Assembly (NCBI GenBank): GCA_001662425.1
Contig: BDDC01000806.1
Location: forward strand, 1-41,948
DNA: 41,948 nucleotides
Origin: Chlamydomonas sphaeroides
Taxonomy: Eukaryota; Chlorophyta; Chlorophyceae; Chlamydomonadales; Chlamydomonadaceae
Direction of reading: 5' to 3'
The translations under genes were made by a program, and so were the position numbers. Below the pieces are notes generated by a model, which ran no database searches, had not been told where the DNA came from, and worked only from the letters and a program-made list of their open reading frames with translations. Positions 36,301-40,261 of this stretch are shown here, in pieces; position 1 is the stretch's first letter, and each line of letters begins with the position of its first letter.

Positions 36301-39300
36301 GATCTTCAGCATTCACAGTCTATCGAACCGCTCTGTGCACACTGCAGGCAACTCCACGCGAGCACTCGTCAGTGCAAGGTGCAGCCCCAGCAGCCGCTCC
36401 ACAGATACGAGCGTCGACATTGTAGCCAAGTACTCGTGCGATGGCGGTGCGTCTTGCAAATGCTATCACGTAGATGTGTGCGATCCTAATAACCCAATTG
36501 CCGCGCATGCGGCTTGTCGGTGGGCGCACTACAATCACGTTGCGCCGCTAACTGTATATGCTGCCCTGTTTCTGATGTGGTCCGTAACTCCAGGCACCGT
36601 GGGCCGACAGCGCCTCACTGTCAACTGCTACCGCAAGTGCCCCCAGGTCCAGTGGAAGCAGGGCTGGCCGGAGACCCAGCCGCTGCTGCTGAATGCGGCT
36701 GACGCATCTGCTGGCAAGGTAAGTTGTTAGGTGCTAGTGGGTGTAGCGGACTGACTATCCATGCATGCATGATTGCCACTAGGTGTCATACATTTCCATT
36801 GATGCTGTCCTGGGGCAACCATACAATCACAATTCTCCGTCTCCTTCTGCGTTGCAGGCCCTGGCGCTCACCCTCTTCAACCCGGCCTACGCTACGCAAA
36901 CACTCAAGAGCCATGTGCGCCTCAACGGCAGCAACACGGCAATCACTGTCGAGTTCACAAGCCCCGGCCGTGACGGTGGCGTGTGGCAGCCCGTGCGCTT
37001 CAGCAACCTGGTGAGCCAGCAGCGTACGTATGCATAGCCGTGGGGTCTCTGAGGTTGCCATAGCTGGGGAATAGCTGGAGACACAAGTGGTATGTGCGTT
37101 TGTGCTTCTGCAAACGCAACGCACTTCCCACCCCTCAGACTGTGGTCAACTTCGCTCTGCTGGAGGACGAAAGGTAGTACCAGCCGGGGACACCACACCA
37201 GCTGAGCTACGACGTGTGGTTTGCACGTGCCTCTGTGCTACTGCGTCTGTGCTACCTAGTAGCATACCTAGCATGCGTCTGAGTGTGCACTGGTGCTGTT
37301 GCCGCACACAGTTTTGGCCTGGCCTCTTTTGACTGGACGGCATGGACCATCCAGCTGGCTGACGGGGACTACCAGCTGCGATGGGTGGTTGCTTGCGACC
37401 TCGACACTGCGAGTGAGCACGCATGCTGCGGTTGTAACATACAGGCACATGGGGCCCAAATGCACGATGCACACATGCCGCTCGGTGCATTGCCTAAAAT
37501 GTTGTGCAGACGGCAACGACGCCCGTGTTGTGGGCGACCCCGTGCGGTTGCTGGTGGACCGGACGGCTCCTGTGCCCGTGCGGAACAGTCTTTGGCCCGA
37601 CCGCGTCTACCTCCCAGGTGGGCGGCATTGCAGGCGTGCTGGCATGCCATTGGCCCTGTGTTCGAATGTCGCCCTCTTCATACGCCTTCCCTTTCCATCA
37701 CCCACCAGGCGACGGCATCTTCGTGGAGTACACCAAGGCACTGGACTGCGCCCATGCCCCCTCCATCGGCGTCGGAGCATCTTATGTCGTCACGAACTTT
37801 ACCAACGGCCGCAACAGGACCGTCGCCCTGCCGAGCGGTGAGGATGGATGCATGGCGGTATGTGTGTGACACGCAACAAATATGGAGGATTGTGAGAGAT
37901 GAGTCCACACGCATCAGGTACTGACACCCCATGTGTGACCTCACTTCACCAGACTATCTCCTCGTCGGCTGTGAGGGCCGCGCCGTGATGCTGACGTGGA
38001 ACCCACTCAACTTCCCCTTCGCCGCCTTCCTGGCCAACCGCACCGTTAGCGTCAACGTGTCAGGGGTCAGAGGTGAAAAGGGAGGACGGTCAGACAAGGC
38101 TGCCCCAACAGAGAGATCGATGTTACTACTGCTGACATGTCGCCCCCCATTTTTATTATTCTTTGCACCCTACAGACGCGGTGGGCAATGTGGCGACCAC
38201 TGTGTCAATGACATTCTTCATGGGTACCGTCACCCCGGTTCCGAAGGTGTGGCGATGACGCCGCCACTGACACGCATGTGCTGCCGACCTGCTCTGCCCA
38301 CAAGCGGCCCATGTTCCACACCCCATCCCTCCTCGCTCGCAGTCCGAGGTGGTCCTCGCCATGAGCCTGGCGCCCGTGGCCATGTCCACCGCCACCGCCG
38401 GCCGCCACCTGCTGGGCGACTCGCTGGTGCTCGAGGGCGACTCCATGGACGTGGCCGAGGTGCTGGGGGAGCCACTCGACAGCCTGCTGCAGGAGGCGGC
38501 GAAGCAGATGGGGCTGTCGGATGGGGTCCTACGGGCTGAGGAGCTGAGCTACGACCCACGGCGACAGGTCCTGGTGAGGCCATGGCAAATGCATGCACAG
38601 TTGCGAGGGAGGATGTGGCCCATATGCTGCATTCACCTGACCCTATCACCGGCCACACAGGATGTGCTCGTGTCGGCCTGTGGCGACGAGTCAGGATCAC
38701 TCTCAGCCGCCGACGTGGCGAGCAGCTTGGTGACACAGCTGCGAGACAGGAAGTCCCCTGTTGCACGCGCTCTGGTAGGTAGCTGCGTGTGCACTACCCG
38801 CTCCCGTATGTACCTAGGCAACTTACTACATACTTTGCTGCTGGCTGGGCAGAAAATCGTGCGCCTGCGCATTCACTGCCACATCCCTTGATGAGCTCGT
38901 ATATATACTCTGTGCTGCTGGCCATCCACAGGCTGAGAGCCTCGCCCCCGTGCGGGTCGTGGACGGCATGGTCCCTTTTGAGACTCAGCTCAACCTGCAA
39001 CTCAGCAATGAGGAGCTGGCTGACGCTCGCACCTCGGCCCGCAAGCTGGCTGCTGCAGTGCTCCCGCCTACTGGGCCCAACGGCTTTGACGGGGAGCTCA
39101 TCAGCCGCGACATGGTTGATGTCGTCCAGGGTCTGGCGTCTAGTCTAACTGGATCCCGTGACGCTGGTAAAGAGCAGCCCAGCATCCTGACTGAGGAGCC
39201 GCCTCGGAGCCGTGGCAGCAGCAGCTACAGCAGCGTAATGGCAATTGTTGCCGTTGTGTCGTTGCTGAATGGGCTGGTGGTTGGAGTCGTGCTGGCGATG

Positions 39301-39351
39301 TGGCTCGTCCGCAAGAGGCGCTCAGGCAGTGTGCCTTCCAGGTGTACCTGA
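1..39351 (+). CDS. Giant multi-lectin type I transmembrane protein (5'-partial, ~159 exons)
   Basis: The frame is open from base 1 (no start in the window) and ends at TGA 39349-39351. Hand-traced GT-AG exons, joined in phase, total 20076 nt (6692 codons). Domain order: proline-rich tract, VMO-I-like Cys repeats, about 14 C-type lectin-like domains with six F-type-lectin-like domains and WSC/VMO modules between their halves, DUF4215-like knot, carboxypeptidase-regulatory-like repeats, Ig-like modules, one TM helix, short basic tail. Exon coordinates are given under each module. Introns are mostly 50-200 nt with GTGAGT/GTGCGT/GTAAGC donors and (T/C)GCAG acceptors. The gene may be annotated elsewhere as several models, but phase continuity argues for one. 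Odd: an in-frame TAG at 11290-11292. Likely role, by inference only, is surface or matrix carbohydrate recognition. Individual boundaries may be off by alternative splice sites, especially 6996-7044, 10089, 29430-30204 and 31774-32443. Confidence 0.75.
312..2758 (+). CDS. Seven degenerate CPxG...LxC repeats (VMO-I-like Cys modules)
   Basis: Exons 1-918, 1081-1189, 1280-1373, 1519-1607, 1688-1896, 2039-2180, 2254-2546 and 2660-2832. Each repeat begins with a Cys-Pro pair (Cys codons near 412, 895, 1336, 1744, 2060, 2313 and 2666) and runs through a Gly/Arg stretch to a hydrophobic LxxLxxxC end, for example CPAWTLAAGLHGL...LRLVC. The pattern resembles vitelline membrane outer layer protein I (VMO-I; CP.G...G...R.G...L.L.C), a beta-prism fold. 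The identification is clearer for a second set at 14855-15306; here divergence is strong, so the family name is tentative while the repetition itself is plain. Splice sites do not fall at repeat borders, so exons were not simply shuffled one per repeat. Confidence 0.6.
2759..5600 (+). CDS. C-type lectin-like domain 1, split by two F-type lectin domains
   Basis: N-half: exons 2660-2832 (3' part), 2925-2962 and 3106 to about 3225. It shows the CTLD start (LGWKQAHELCTARGGELWSY, first Cys) and the WLGA core motif at about 3177. Instead of the C-half, two complete F-type-lectin-like domains follow (about 3240-5393). Only then does exon 5367-5693 supply the usual CTLD end: YCVQTE, then DIAWVAAPCSG and PLCKTG (third, fourth and last Cys). 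Read this way it is one CTLD with a long-loop insertion; the alternative is two decayed half-domains. No acidic EPN/QPD-type calcium motif is visible, so classical sugar binding is uncertain. Confidence 0.6.
3240..4503 (+). CDS. F-type-lectin-like domain 1 (fucolectin/F5-8C fold)
   Basis: Exons 3106-3454 (3' part), 3556-3590, 3787-3822, 3963-4093, 4216-4227, 4346-4369 and the start of 4489-4616. Signature order: NLAFG...A..AVDG (start), LAVDLG, VLIVHRFDSS, ELRIG, then PVLGRW-VTFQ and ELQVWG (end). In F-type lectins the strand holding RxD is followed by a vicinal Cys pair; here it reads RFDSS, so both cysteines are replaced by serine and the fucose site is probably altered. Two microexons of 12 nt (4216-4227) and 24 nt (4346-4369) encode the final strand; both are in phase. 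Confidence 0.7.
4489..5393 (+). CDS. F-type-lectin-like domain 2 with intact RxDCCxxxR motif
   Basis: Exons 4489-4616, 4707-4836, 4958-5091, 5206-5263 and the start of 5367-5693. Order of motifs: VWGLPNAAL, LAVDGVD, WLVVDLG, VFIQMRRDCCGER, ELRIGN, TGRYVSLMN, VTELYIFG. RRDCCGER satisfies the RxD-x4-R part of the published F-type lectin consensus including the vicinal Cys pair that contacts fucose in eel agglutinin; the consensus histidine upstream is not at its expected spacing. Of the six copies in this protein it is the best candidate for a working sugar site. It directly abuts copy 1: the same exon ends one domain and starts the next. Confidence 0.8.
5640..12066 (+). CDS. C-type lectin-like domain 2 (outer, split): N-half 5640-5997, probable C-half 11722-12066
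   Basis: N-half: end of exon 5367-5693 (GYTLAMYDVQ) plus exon 5820-5997 with AEAFCAQRGGQLASF and LWTSM (the WIGL position). It then stops; a new CTLD start follows at 6095 after a 97-nt intron. The missing C-half fits exons 11722-11822 and 11913-12504 (5' part): YTDGQ, RWAPG, SDCAAFK, VQCSDTYRPVCRRL. Between them lie CTLD 3 with its three F-type domains and the complete CTLD 4. The pairing of these halves is an inference from what each lacks; the halves themselves are clear. The alternative is two independent truncated CTLDs. Confidence 0.45.
6095..10776 (+). CDS. C-type lectin-like domain 3, split by three F-type lectin domains
   Basis: N-half: exons 6095-6166 and 6243-6413, with REFLYVPGPYTFDAASQAC, GGALAAF and TWIGASATG (WIG core). 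C-half: exon 10557-10776, with YAWVDGRTL, the QCVAVVS cysteine, TWNNLPC and FAAICAR (canonical WND..C...C end). Three complete F-type-lectin-like domains (6723-10574) sit between the halves, entering after the WIG strand exactly as in CTLD 1. The DG loop lacks an obvious EPN/QPD, so calcium-dependent sugar binding is not predicted with confidence. Confidence 0.65.
6461..6622. repeat. Repeat-rich intron segment
   Basis: Within the 309-nt intron 6414-6722: a 12-nt direct repeat (GTAAGCCCTTCG at 6461-6472 and 6520-6531), about seven ACAAAG units between them and after them, and a tandem CACACAGTTAT near 6610-6622. It probably derives from a decayed repeat or transposon. The intron stands exactly where CTLD 3 gives way to inserted F-type domain 3. 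Confidence 0.6.
6723..7777 (+). CDS. F-type-lectin-like domain 3 (RDDCC)
   Basis: Exons 6723-6995, 7045-7192, 7367-7462, 7553-7598 and the 15-nt exon 7763-7777. Motifs: MVNLALGG, a Ser-rich run at the variable loop, SAFDGLTSW, FLVVDVG, VSVYLRDDCC, EMRVG, VFGRYISLL, NTTLE-VAELM. The vicinal Cys pair and RxD are kept, but the final Arg of the consensus is missing. The intron I place at 6996-7044 is only 49 nt, the least certain junction in this domain. The Ser run is encoded by an AGC/AGT repeat around 6790-6812, a possible expansion site. Confidence 0.7.
7933..9211 (+). CDS. F-type-lectin-like domain 4 (HTDCC)
   Basis: Exons 7933-8069, 8179-8264, 8450-8482, 8804-8867, 8943-9063 and the 15-nt exon 9197-9211. 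Motifs: VFGFPNLALGRAAYASS, SRAVDGDE, FLSVDLG, VTFRLHTDCCG, LELRIG, PVLGRWVTLQN, GALQ-ITELQ. The Cys pair is kept while the Arg before it is replaced (LHTD). A histidine in MFHSG stands in the loop where F-type lectins carry their fucose-contacting His, although the spacing differs. The 321-nt intron 8483-8803 has no coding sign that fits the frame. Confidence 0.72.
9305..10574 (+). CDS. F-type-lectin-like domain 5 (degenerate)
   Basis: Exons 9305-9424, 9535-9599, 9695-9804, 10021-10088, 10212-10279, 10365-10422 and the start of 10557-10776. Motifs: VFGAPSQAESPTNLV, ADAIDGN, LSIDLQQ, VSRFVLVDTG, VYIGNFPIT with DNP, VVGRWFVLD, AEIEVWG. The RxDCC site is absent. The frame is recoverable only by splicing within TACATTG|GTGCGG, which restores the IGNF motif. 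The donor at 10088 has an in-phase alternative at 10076, so four residues are uncertain. The domain completes the triple insertion inside CTLD 3. Confidence 0.62.
10893..11573 (+). CDS. C-type lectin-like domain 4 (uninterrupted), carrying an in-frame TAG
   Basis: Exons 10893-11153, 11246-11378 and 11493-11573. N-half: LAWSAAQAACEQLGSRNLASF and IHIGLSDQG. C-half: IWTWADGKPFV, stop codon, AAWLRTPL, NDCSAIQLNC, ACTLAASYLCVMEL. The reading frame on both sides of TAG 11290-11292 is the same and both sides match the CTLD fold, so this is a substitution-type stop, not a frameshift. A 56-nt intron using GTCTAG at 11287 and TTCAG ending at 11342 would remove it in frame, but would also delete the NDC cysteine. 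A sequencing error, a real nonsense allele or readthrough remain possible. Confidence 0.6.
12067..13632 (+). CDS. C-type lectin-like domain 5, split by one F-type lectin domain
   Basis: N-half inside the large exon 11913-12504: DWASAHAVCAFFGATLAEP, VWLGLTDAAREGTWRW, then TWLDSQPSDGD. The insert begins in the same exon at VSNIALGK and runs to VFGIRVAG (12480-13369). The C-half starts exon 13510-13721: EEDCAVLS, DAPCTAAYARIMCSRS. Here the join between N-half and insert is within one exon, which shows directly that the domain change is not an artefact of linking separate genes. The insertion point lies after W.W and the W..QPS segment, slightly later than in CTLDs 1 and 3, still in the long-loop region. 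Confidence 0.7.
12480..13369 (+). CDS. F-type-lectin-like domain 6 (degenerate, no Cys pair)
   Basis: Exons 11913-12504 (end), 12620-12793, 12874-12944, 13052-13178 and 13293-13369. Motifs: VSNIALGKRAYASSAL, FVVDGVV, FISIDLG, VVIYVSEVA, QLIIG, EPVEGRWLVLRN, SEIAVFG. It has the complete jelly-roll signature but no RxDCC, so ancestral fucose binding is probably lost. The last strand is in a single exon here, whereas copies 1, 3 and 4 split it into microexons. Confidence 0.68.
13680..16484 (+). CDS. C-type lectin-like domain 6, split by VMO-I-like and WSC modules
   Basis: N-half: exons 13510-13721 (3' part), 13796-13870 and the start of 13955-14406, with HYTFYDVLLDFENADSFCQA, GGASLAYF, RTWFGATRQ and YSVDGS. 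The C-end is in exon 16352-16671: LWTQHRCSNTDTSSAVARPLCKR (W....C and last Cys). Between them lie about 1000 nt of VMO-I-like coding sequence and a WSC domain. Unlike CTLDs 1, 3 and 5 the insert is not an F-type lectin. The usual third CTLD cysteine is either supplied by the WSC tail or absent, so the pairing of halves is less secure. Confidence 0.5.
14200..15306 (+). CDS. VMO-I-like Cys domain(s)
   Basis: Exons 13955-14406 (3' part), 14539-14620, 14679-14743, 14855-14921, 15025-15087 and 15228-15306. Motifs in order: LCKRGQFVRGIILRSDGAS, ISALSLWC, RCNGNSY-IWGQPSGSSDEM, LALLCKWGG, VYCPDDFLVCGFSVKTQ, GGLGDDTGVNQVTMLC. The last part matches the VMO-I consensus closely (CP..F..GF......G.GDDT..N.....C), better than the N-terminal repeats do, and supports naming those repeats VMO-like. 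In animals VMO-I is a beta-prism egg-coat protein; here it is one module of a larger protein. Confidence 0.65.
15473..15504. repeat. Perfect 14-bp hairpin in an intron
   Basis: GCTCTACTGGCACA (15473-15486), a 4-nt loop and its exact reverse complement (15491-15504). It sits within the 332-nt intron 15307-15638. There is no T tract after it and no bacterial context, so it is not called a terminator. Confidence 0.8.
15639..16374 (+). CDS. WSC domain
   Basis: Exons 15639-15770, 15904-16017 and the start of 16352-16671. The module begins YLGCYKL, continues with QSCG and ECIM, and ends SCTRPCAG-PEEHCGQLLL, the typical C..PC.G.....CG end of WSC domains. WSC modules are Cys-rich putative carbohydrate-binding units in yeast wall sensors, polycystin-1 and algal and fungal oxidases. 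The 334-nt intron 16018-16351 is one of the longest here. A donor further on at 16057 would read more residues but then fails the phase of the next exon. Confidence 0.65.
16602..17150 (+). CDS. C-type lectin-like domain 7 (complete)
   Basis: Exons 16352-16671 (end) and 16831-17283 (5' part). Motifs: LLLFDIASPWGPANSFCS, AHGGALAKL, MKLWFGARL, SWAAAT, SCGAL, MLWTPDTCSVAHRFLCRRL. The Cys pattern is canonical (first, third, fourth, last) and nothing is inserted in the loop. WFG replaces WIG. The loop has no EPN or QPD, so calcium binding of the mannose or galactose type is not expected. Confidence 0.75.
17206..17663 (+). CDS. C-type lectin-like domain 8 (complete, best conserved)
   Basis: Exons 16831-17283 (3' part) and 17363-17663. 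Motifs: LTWDEARSFCQQRDGDLASI, LTVWLGLVV, WEWLDGSSL, RWKVGG, KSCVVWD, DAWHTELCDD, FPLCRS. The short exon end at 17663 (TCA A|GTATGG) is chosen over the longer open frame because it gives the phase needed by the next exon. All four disulfide cysteines and the WLGL and W.WLDG motifs are present. The loop lacks a Pro-containing calcium triad. Confidence 0.8.
17759..18655 (+). CDS. Cys-rich spacer: VMO-like repeat plus WSC-like Cys module
   Basis: Exons 17759-17842, 17924-18019, 18093-18247 and the 5' part of 18339-19071. Readable parts: SQCWGSA, CPSGTVLTG, MVWAPIC (VMO-like), then GICRRSW, HACARACL, NGTCRCARAL, HCQPCMEPGCDS and LVCTQCQTL. The CARAC...NGTCRC stretch looks like the core of a WSC or related Cys module. 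This is a linker between two CTLDs; no function is assigned. Confidence 0.5.
18666..19071 (+). CDS. C-type lectin-like domain 9 (complete, within one exon)
   Basis: Exon 18339-19071, the largest internal exon of the gene. Motifs: YRLYFQSATWEMARRTC, GGHLVTLDAED, LWVGMYL, YRWLNG, PPNCGLLL, ATGCQNELPAFACE. It encodes a whole CTLD without an intron, unlike its neighbours. The exon leaves phase 1 at GTAGGG (19072). Confidence 0.78.
19169..20263 (+). CDS. C-type lectin-like domain 10 (complete)
   Basis: Exons 19169-19195, 19276-19400, 19728-19820, 19926-19976 and 20092-20519 (5' part). Motifs: VYRAHAVTWFVAHKLCKDK, VDQAEQTQVAAWL, SVWTALTMEASSDKAAWRTY, GRCGLL, VACAASNFPFVCKA. The 51-nt exon 19926-19976 is required to join SVWT to the rest of the W...W segment in frame. 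The intron 19401-19727 between the first Cys and the second helix carries the inverted-repeat element described separately. Confidence 0.72.
19451..19710. mobile_element. Small inverted-repeat (MITE/foldback-like) element inside an intron
   Basis: Bases 19461-19498 and 19661-19698 are perfect reverse complements over 38 of 38 positions. Outward the match continues imperfectly as GA-rich against CT-rich sequence, and inward as an imperfect CCTGCTTTT arm. The 162-nt centre has no open frame of interest. The whole lies in the 327-nt intron 19401-19727 between two exons of CTLD 10. Perfect arms suggest recent origin or constraint. A clear target-site duplication was not found. It could instead be a transcribed hairpin. 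Confidence 0.65.
20287..20346 (+). CDS. Short proline-rich linker between two lectin domains
   Basis: Within exon 20092-20519 the frame reads NASTPSPPPPPPMPPSPPPY directly after the last Cys of one CTLD and before HTFTVWGN of the next. It repeats in miniature the SPPP tract at the 5' end and would act as a rigid, probably O-glycosylated, spacer. It is the only such linker I see between the CTLDs. Confidence 0.85.
20350..21335 (+). CDS. C-type lectin-like domain 11 with EPN motif (candidate calcium/sugar-binding)
   Basis: Exons 20092-20519 (3' part), 20644-20697, 20803-20889, 21014-21035, 21135-21176 and 21293-21368 (5' part). Motifs: STAAQRCHDSKALLAYH, YYMGLTR, WYWSTGA, PWAPGEPNNP, TETCGQVYIT, LWNDITCNSAYAYLCRA. 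GEPNNP contains the EPN triad that in animal CTLDs specifies calcium-dependent mannose-type binding, and LWND supplies the WND motif. A 22-nt exon (21014-21035) and a 42-nt exon are needed to link these. Together with domain 12 it is the strongest candidate in this protein for classical lectin activity. Confidence 0.8.
21517..22451 (+). CDS. C-type lectin-like domain 12 with EPN motif
   Basis: Exons 21517-21649, 21746-22145 and 22406-22492 (5' part). Motifs: YDYTFYDQEEV, AAQACAGKGTVLAWF, MKLWLGGERT, SSDCWSLV, LDEPNNSGSGEACLEQ, IWNDVSCSATRSYLCKS. It keeps EPN and WND and the Cys pattern. The loop between WLG and EPN is long (about 100 residues, rich in Ser/Gly/Arg), a smaller loop expansion than the domain insertions upstream. 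Confidence 0.78.
22605..23390 (+). CDS. C-type lectin-like domain 13 (complete)
   Basis: Exons 22605-22745, 22878-22995, 23120-23229 and 23333-23390. Motifs: MRFTLYNTALTWEGARVWCQ, LALASFSSFTEY, QIWVGYRAG, SSCVAWT, SDEPCATLLPPICK. All junctions are in phase. No EPN/WND pair is visible. Confidence 0.72.
23559..24280 (+). CDS. C-type lectin-like domain 14 (last CTLD)
   Basis: Exons 23559-23719, 23821-23883 and 24001-24308. Motifs: GYLYTVFTHSQLQGSW, AALMCRNSL, RLWLGVTDVL, YWAADG, YAWTDSS, SVCGYLD, SATCSQQAYGFVCMS. The donor at 23884 (GAG|GTGCGG) is chosen over a later GT because it keeps phase 0 into DLEALADL. It closes the lectin part of the ectodomain. Confidence 0.74.
24381..24690 (+). CDS. 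DUF4215-like cysteine-rich module
   Basis: Exons 24381-24537 and 24623-24875 (5' part). The frame reads RRTCGDGIPIRDA-EECDLG, then DDANSLCTSGTC. CGDGI...EECD.G......C...C is the pattern of DUF4215 / Myxococcus-type Cys-rich repeats found in surface proteins of protists, algae and bacteria. Only one copy is seen. It marks the border between the lectin array and the beta-sandwich region. Confidence 0.6.
24700..26014 (+). CDS. Beta-sandwich ectodomain region, unassigned
   Basis: Exons 24623-24875 (3' part), 25015-25087, 25216-25307, 25393-25483, 25598-25781 and 25912-26014. Features: a stretch after the Cys knot reading YIVLGSGSQTLEH, a TSCGCTTTNPGG Cys motif, SWVIGSACESGISV, SLACGTLYRP, and a final GLTYRYCVTVASSSGD that resembles the G-Y-.-Y-.-V strand of fibronectin type III folds. 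No family can be named with confidence. Confidence 0.45.
26086..28260 (+). CDS. Carboxypeptidase-regulatory-like (transthyretin-fold) repeats and linker
   Basis: Exons 26086-26286, 26391-26415, 26517-26604, 26755-26837, 26980-27205, 27279-27461, 27553-27617, 27712-27814, 27882-28067 and 28160-28260. Unit 1: KISGAISTRMGTPVPGARLT ending TETDDSGKYSLTL. Unit 2: CPIADIKVCAVNV, CADTDADGSFSVAV. A third weaker one is VDEDGAFEIAS. G-x-V-x-G/A-x-x-V plus D-x-x-G-x-F/Y is the CarboxypepD_reg-like pattern, a seven-stranded stalk module in surface proteins. The 27462-27552 intron uses a GC donor (GCAAGT). The remaining exons, with V.L..P.PD.NS and an FEYRSPVE segment, are unassigned. Confidence 0.55.
28429..28911 (+). 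CDS. Unassigned ectodomain module with ILRDPPGD motif
   Basis: Exons 28429-28540 and 28619-28911. The second exon contains TYTLTPGSPSF, then YGIVRGDVV and PVPLLILRDPPGDTSSVT. I do not recognise a named family, but the sequence is beta-rich, open in one frame with clean splice sites and in phase with both neighbours. The compact LRDPPGD motif looks like a conserved surface loop. Confidence 0.5.
29013..31787 (+). CDS. Low-similarity, partly helical ectodomain segment built from small exons
   Basis: Exons 29013-29051, 29131-29167, 29400-29429, 29602-29672, 29736-29827, 29921-30004, 30105-30118, 30205-30307, 30393-30632, 30705-30850, 30961-30998, 31118-31150, 31246-31282, 31389-31436, 31523-31583, 31659-31686 and 31774-31787. 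Parts are Ala/Lys/Thr-rich and look helical (ANAALDAAADDA, TLTDAQANAKTALKNLL, LARALETFEKD). No Cys-rich or lectin motif is present and no family is recognised. Junctions 29430-30204 were chosen mainly by phase and are the weakest of the gene. The donor at 31437 is GC (GCGAGT). Confidence 0.45.
31903..33926 (+). CDS. Microexon-rich ectodomain segment, unassigned
   Basis: Exons 31903-31910 (8 nt), 32009-32023, 32129-32149, 32232-32294, 32410-32443, 32562-32616, 32776-32820, 32889-33008, 33260-33350, 33446-33535, 33752-33796 and 33896-33926. Joined, they read through GFTTPGPSNIYMNGNNSD, RLSWNTTSCAAV, SVLIPDITAQLKAEEAKG, WNRILDVHRNLTSM and WHTSMEYHDDRNK-YMYDG without a stop. The segment has several N-glycosylation sequons and no recognised domain. 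The smallest exons rest on splice-site shape and phase alone. Confidence 0.42.
34053..36446 (+). CDS. Beta-rich ectodomain module with GDAFLVKV and CPYEPNT motifs
   Basis: Exons 34053-34069, 34286-34454, 34531-34582, 34744-34774, 34891-34980, 35133-35204, 35294-35324, 35417-35444, 35566-35635, 35783-35854, 35978-36003, 36129-36211 and 36348-36446. Joined motifs: GNLVIKPAVDAMGG, VTVTVGDDDPGDAFLVKV, PDPAFGTP-VFETLAGRSS, CPYEPNTLQRNGAKL, GDEAFFELIL, GITLGPDL. The short exons only make sense when spliced exactly, and the GTP-VFETLAGRSS-CPYEPNT continuity across three introns is convincing. Two introns start with GC (34775 and 35855, both GCAAGC). The domain family is not named; it looks like an Ig/cadherin-type beta module. 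Confidence 0.5.
36594..38246 (+). CDS. Ig-like / cadherin-like beta modules, membrane-distal part
   Basis: Exons 36594-36718, 36858-37010, 37139-37173, 37312-37412, 37510-37617, 37709-37837, 37953-38072 and 38176-38246. Motifs: KCPQVQWKQGW, TVVNFALLEDE, DGDYQLRWVVACDL (typical GxYxLR strand), VRLLVDRTAPVPV, DGIFVEYTKALDC, VGCEGRAVMLTW, ANRTVSVNVSGVRDAVGN. The pairing of D..AP and D..GN motifs is typical of bacterial-type Ig-like and cadherin-like repeats near the membrane of large adhesins. Family assignment is by pattern only. Confidence 0.55.
38343..39351 (+). CDS. Membrane-proximal region, single transmembrane helix and basic tail
   Basis: Exons 38343-38573, 38661-38774 and 38932-39351 (terminal). 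The extracellular part is acidic and helical (LLGDSLVLEGDSMDVAEVL). After a Ser-rich RGSSSYSS stalk comes one hydrophobic helix, MAIVAVVSLLNGLVVGVVLA, then MWLVRKRRS and a tail of about 15 residues ending SRCT. The RKRR stop-transfer follows the positive-inside rule, giving an ectodomain outside and a tiny tail inside. There is no kinase, PLAT or channel part, so it is not a complete polycystin-type receptor despite sharing WSC and CTLD modules. Stop TGA at 39349-39351. Confidence 0.85.
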
Positions 39352-39973
39352 AGGCCAGCCCTCCAGGCGGGCAGCTTACACCGATTAGTGCATTGGGCGC
39401 AGGGGTTTCTTGCACTTGCGTAGGTGCGCGCATACATGTGGGGCAAGTGTGTACCTCCTAGCCCGTCTAGGCCCGTCTACGTTCATTGTGCCTTACTAGA
39501 TGCTTGCCACGTATGGTTGCTTGGGTTATGTGTATGCGTTTCTTCAGCCTACGTAAGGCTGCTGTTTTTCCTTAGCTTCACCGCAACTATGTAGACGCGT
39601 CAACAGCCCTACACTGCCCTGCTCGCTGCGTGAGCATGTATGGTGTTCATGCATCCGTTTGCTTGCGTGTGGATCTCTGCAGAAACCTCGCTGTCGTGCG
39701 TGACGTACTGCATCTGTTTAAAAGGGCCCGACTTCACGCTCTGGTGCCCATACATTTATTGTCTGAAGTCTATCTTTGCGCAAATTGCTGCGTCGCTACA
39801 CTGTCGACGCCTGTCCCTCCGCTGGGTGGCGCTTCATATGGATAGTTGCTGCGTGTCCTGCGAGCTAGCTGTCTCCGTACGTAGCGTGGTATGTGCAGGT
39901 ATGTGCTCTTCTTGTGTGCGCCCATTGCCACGAGTGATGATCGTCAGCAGGGCGCTGCTTGTGTCTGCTGTAA
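39352..39973 (+). terminator. Probable 3' UTR with TGTAA poly(A) signal (39969-39973)
   Basis: No coding frame of note follows the stop codon. The first TGTAA after the stop is at 39969-39973. TGTAA is the established poly(A) signal of Chlamydomonas and Volvox, with cleavage about 10-20 nt later. That would give a 3' UTR of roughly 630 nt, normal for such algae. The lack of any earlier TGTAA in the 600 nt after the stop supports the choice. No transcript evidence is available. Confidence 0.5.
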
Positions 39974-40261
39974 CGGCCGATTCCAATCTGTCCCAGAGTC
40001 TGATGAAGACGCAACTAACTACGATGCACATCAGCTCGTCCGACTTGAAGTAATTGTAGCAAGCATACCACACACACCCATATCATCTGTATCATCACGT
40101 GGTGTGGGGCTACGGATGCTCCACATGGATGACAGCCGCTGTGCGTGTGCAAACCCGCCCAGAAACACTCATGTGATTGCGTGCGCGTGCTCCGGCGTCT
40201 GCAGCTCATGTGTTTTGCGAATACCCCGCGTACAATGACGAGCTGCCGGCTAAGCACGTCG
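39974..40261. other. Intergenic, nothing recognised
   Basis: About 290 nt between the probable poly(A) site and the first retrotransposon fragment. Short open frames are present on both strands but show no domain, no repeat structure and no splice pattern that I could support. Confidence 0.5.
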
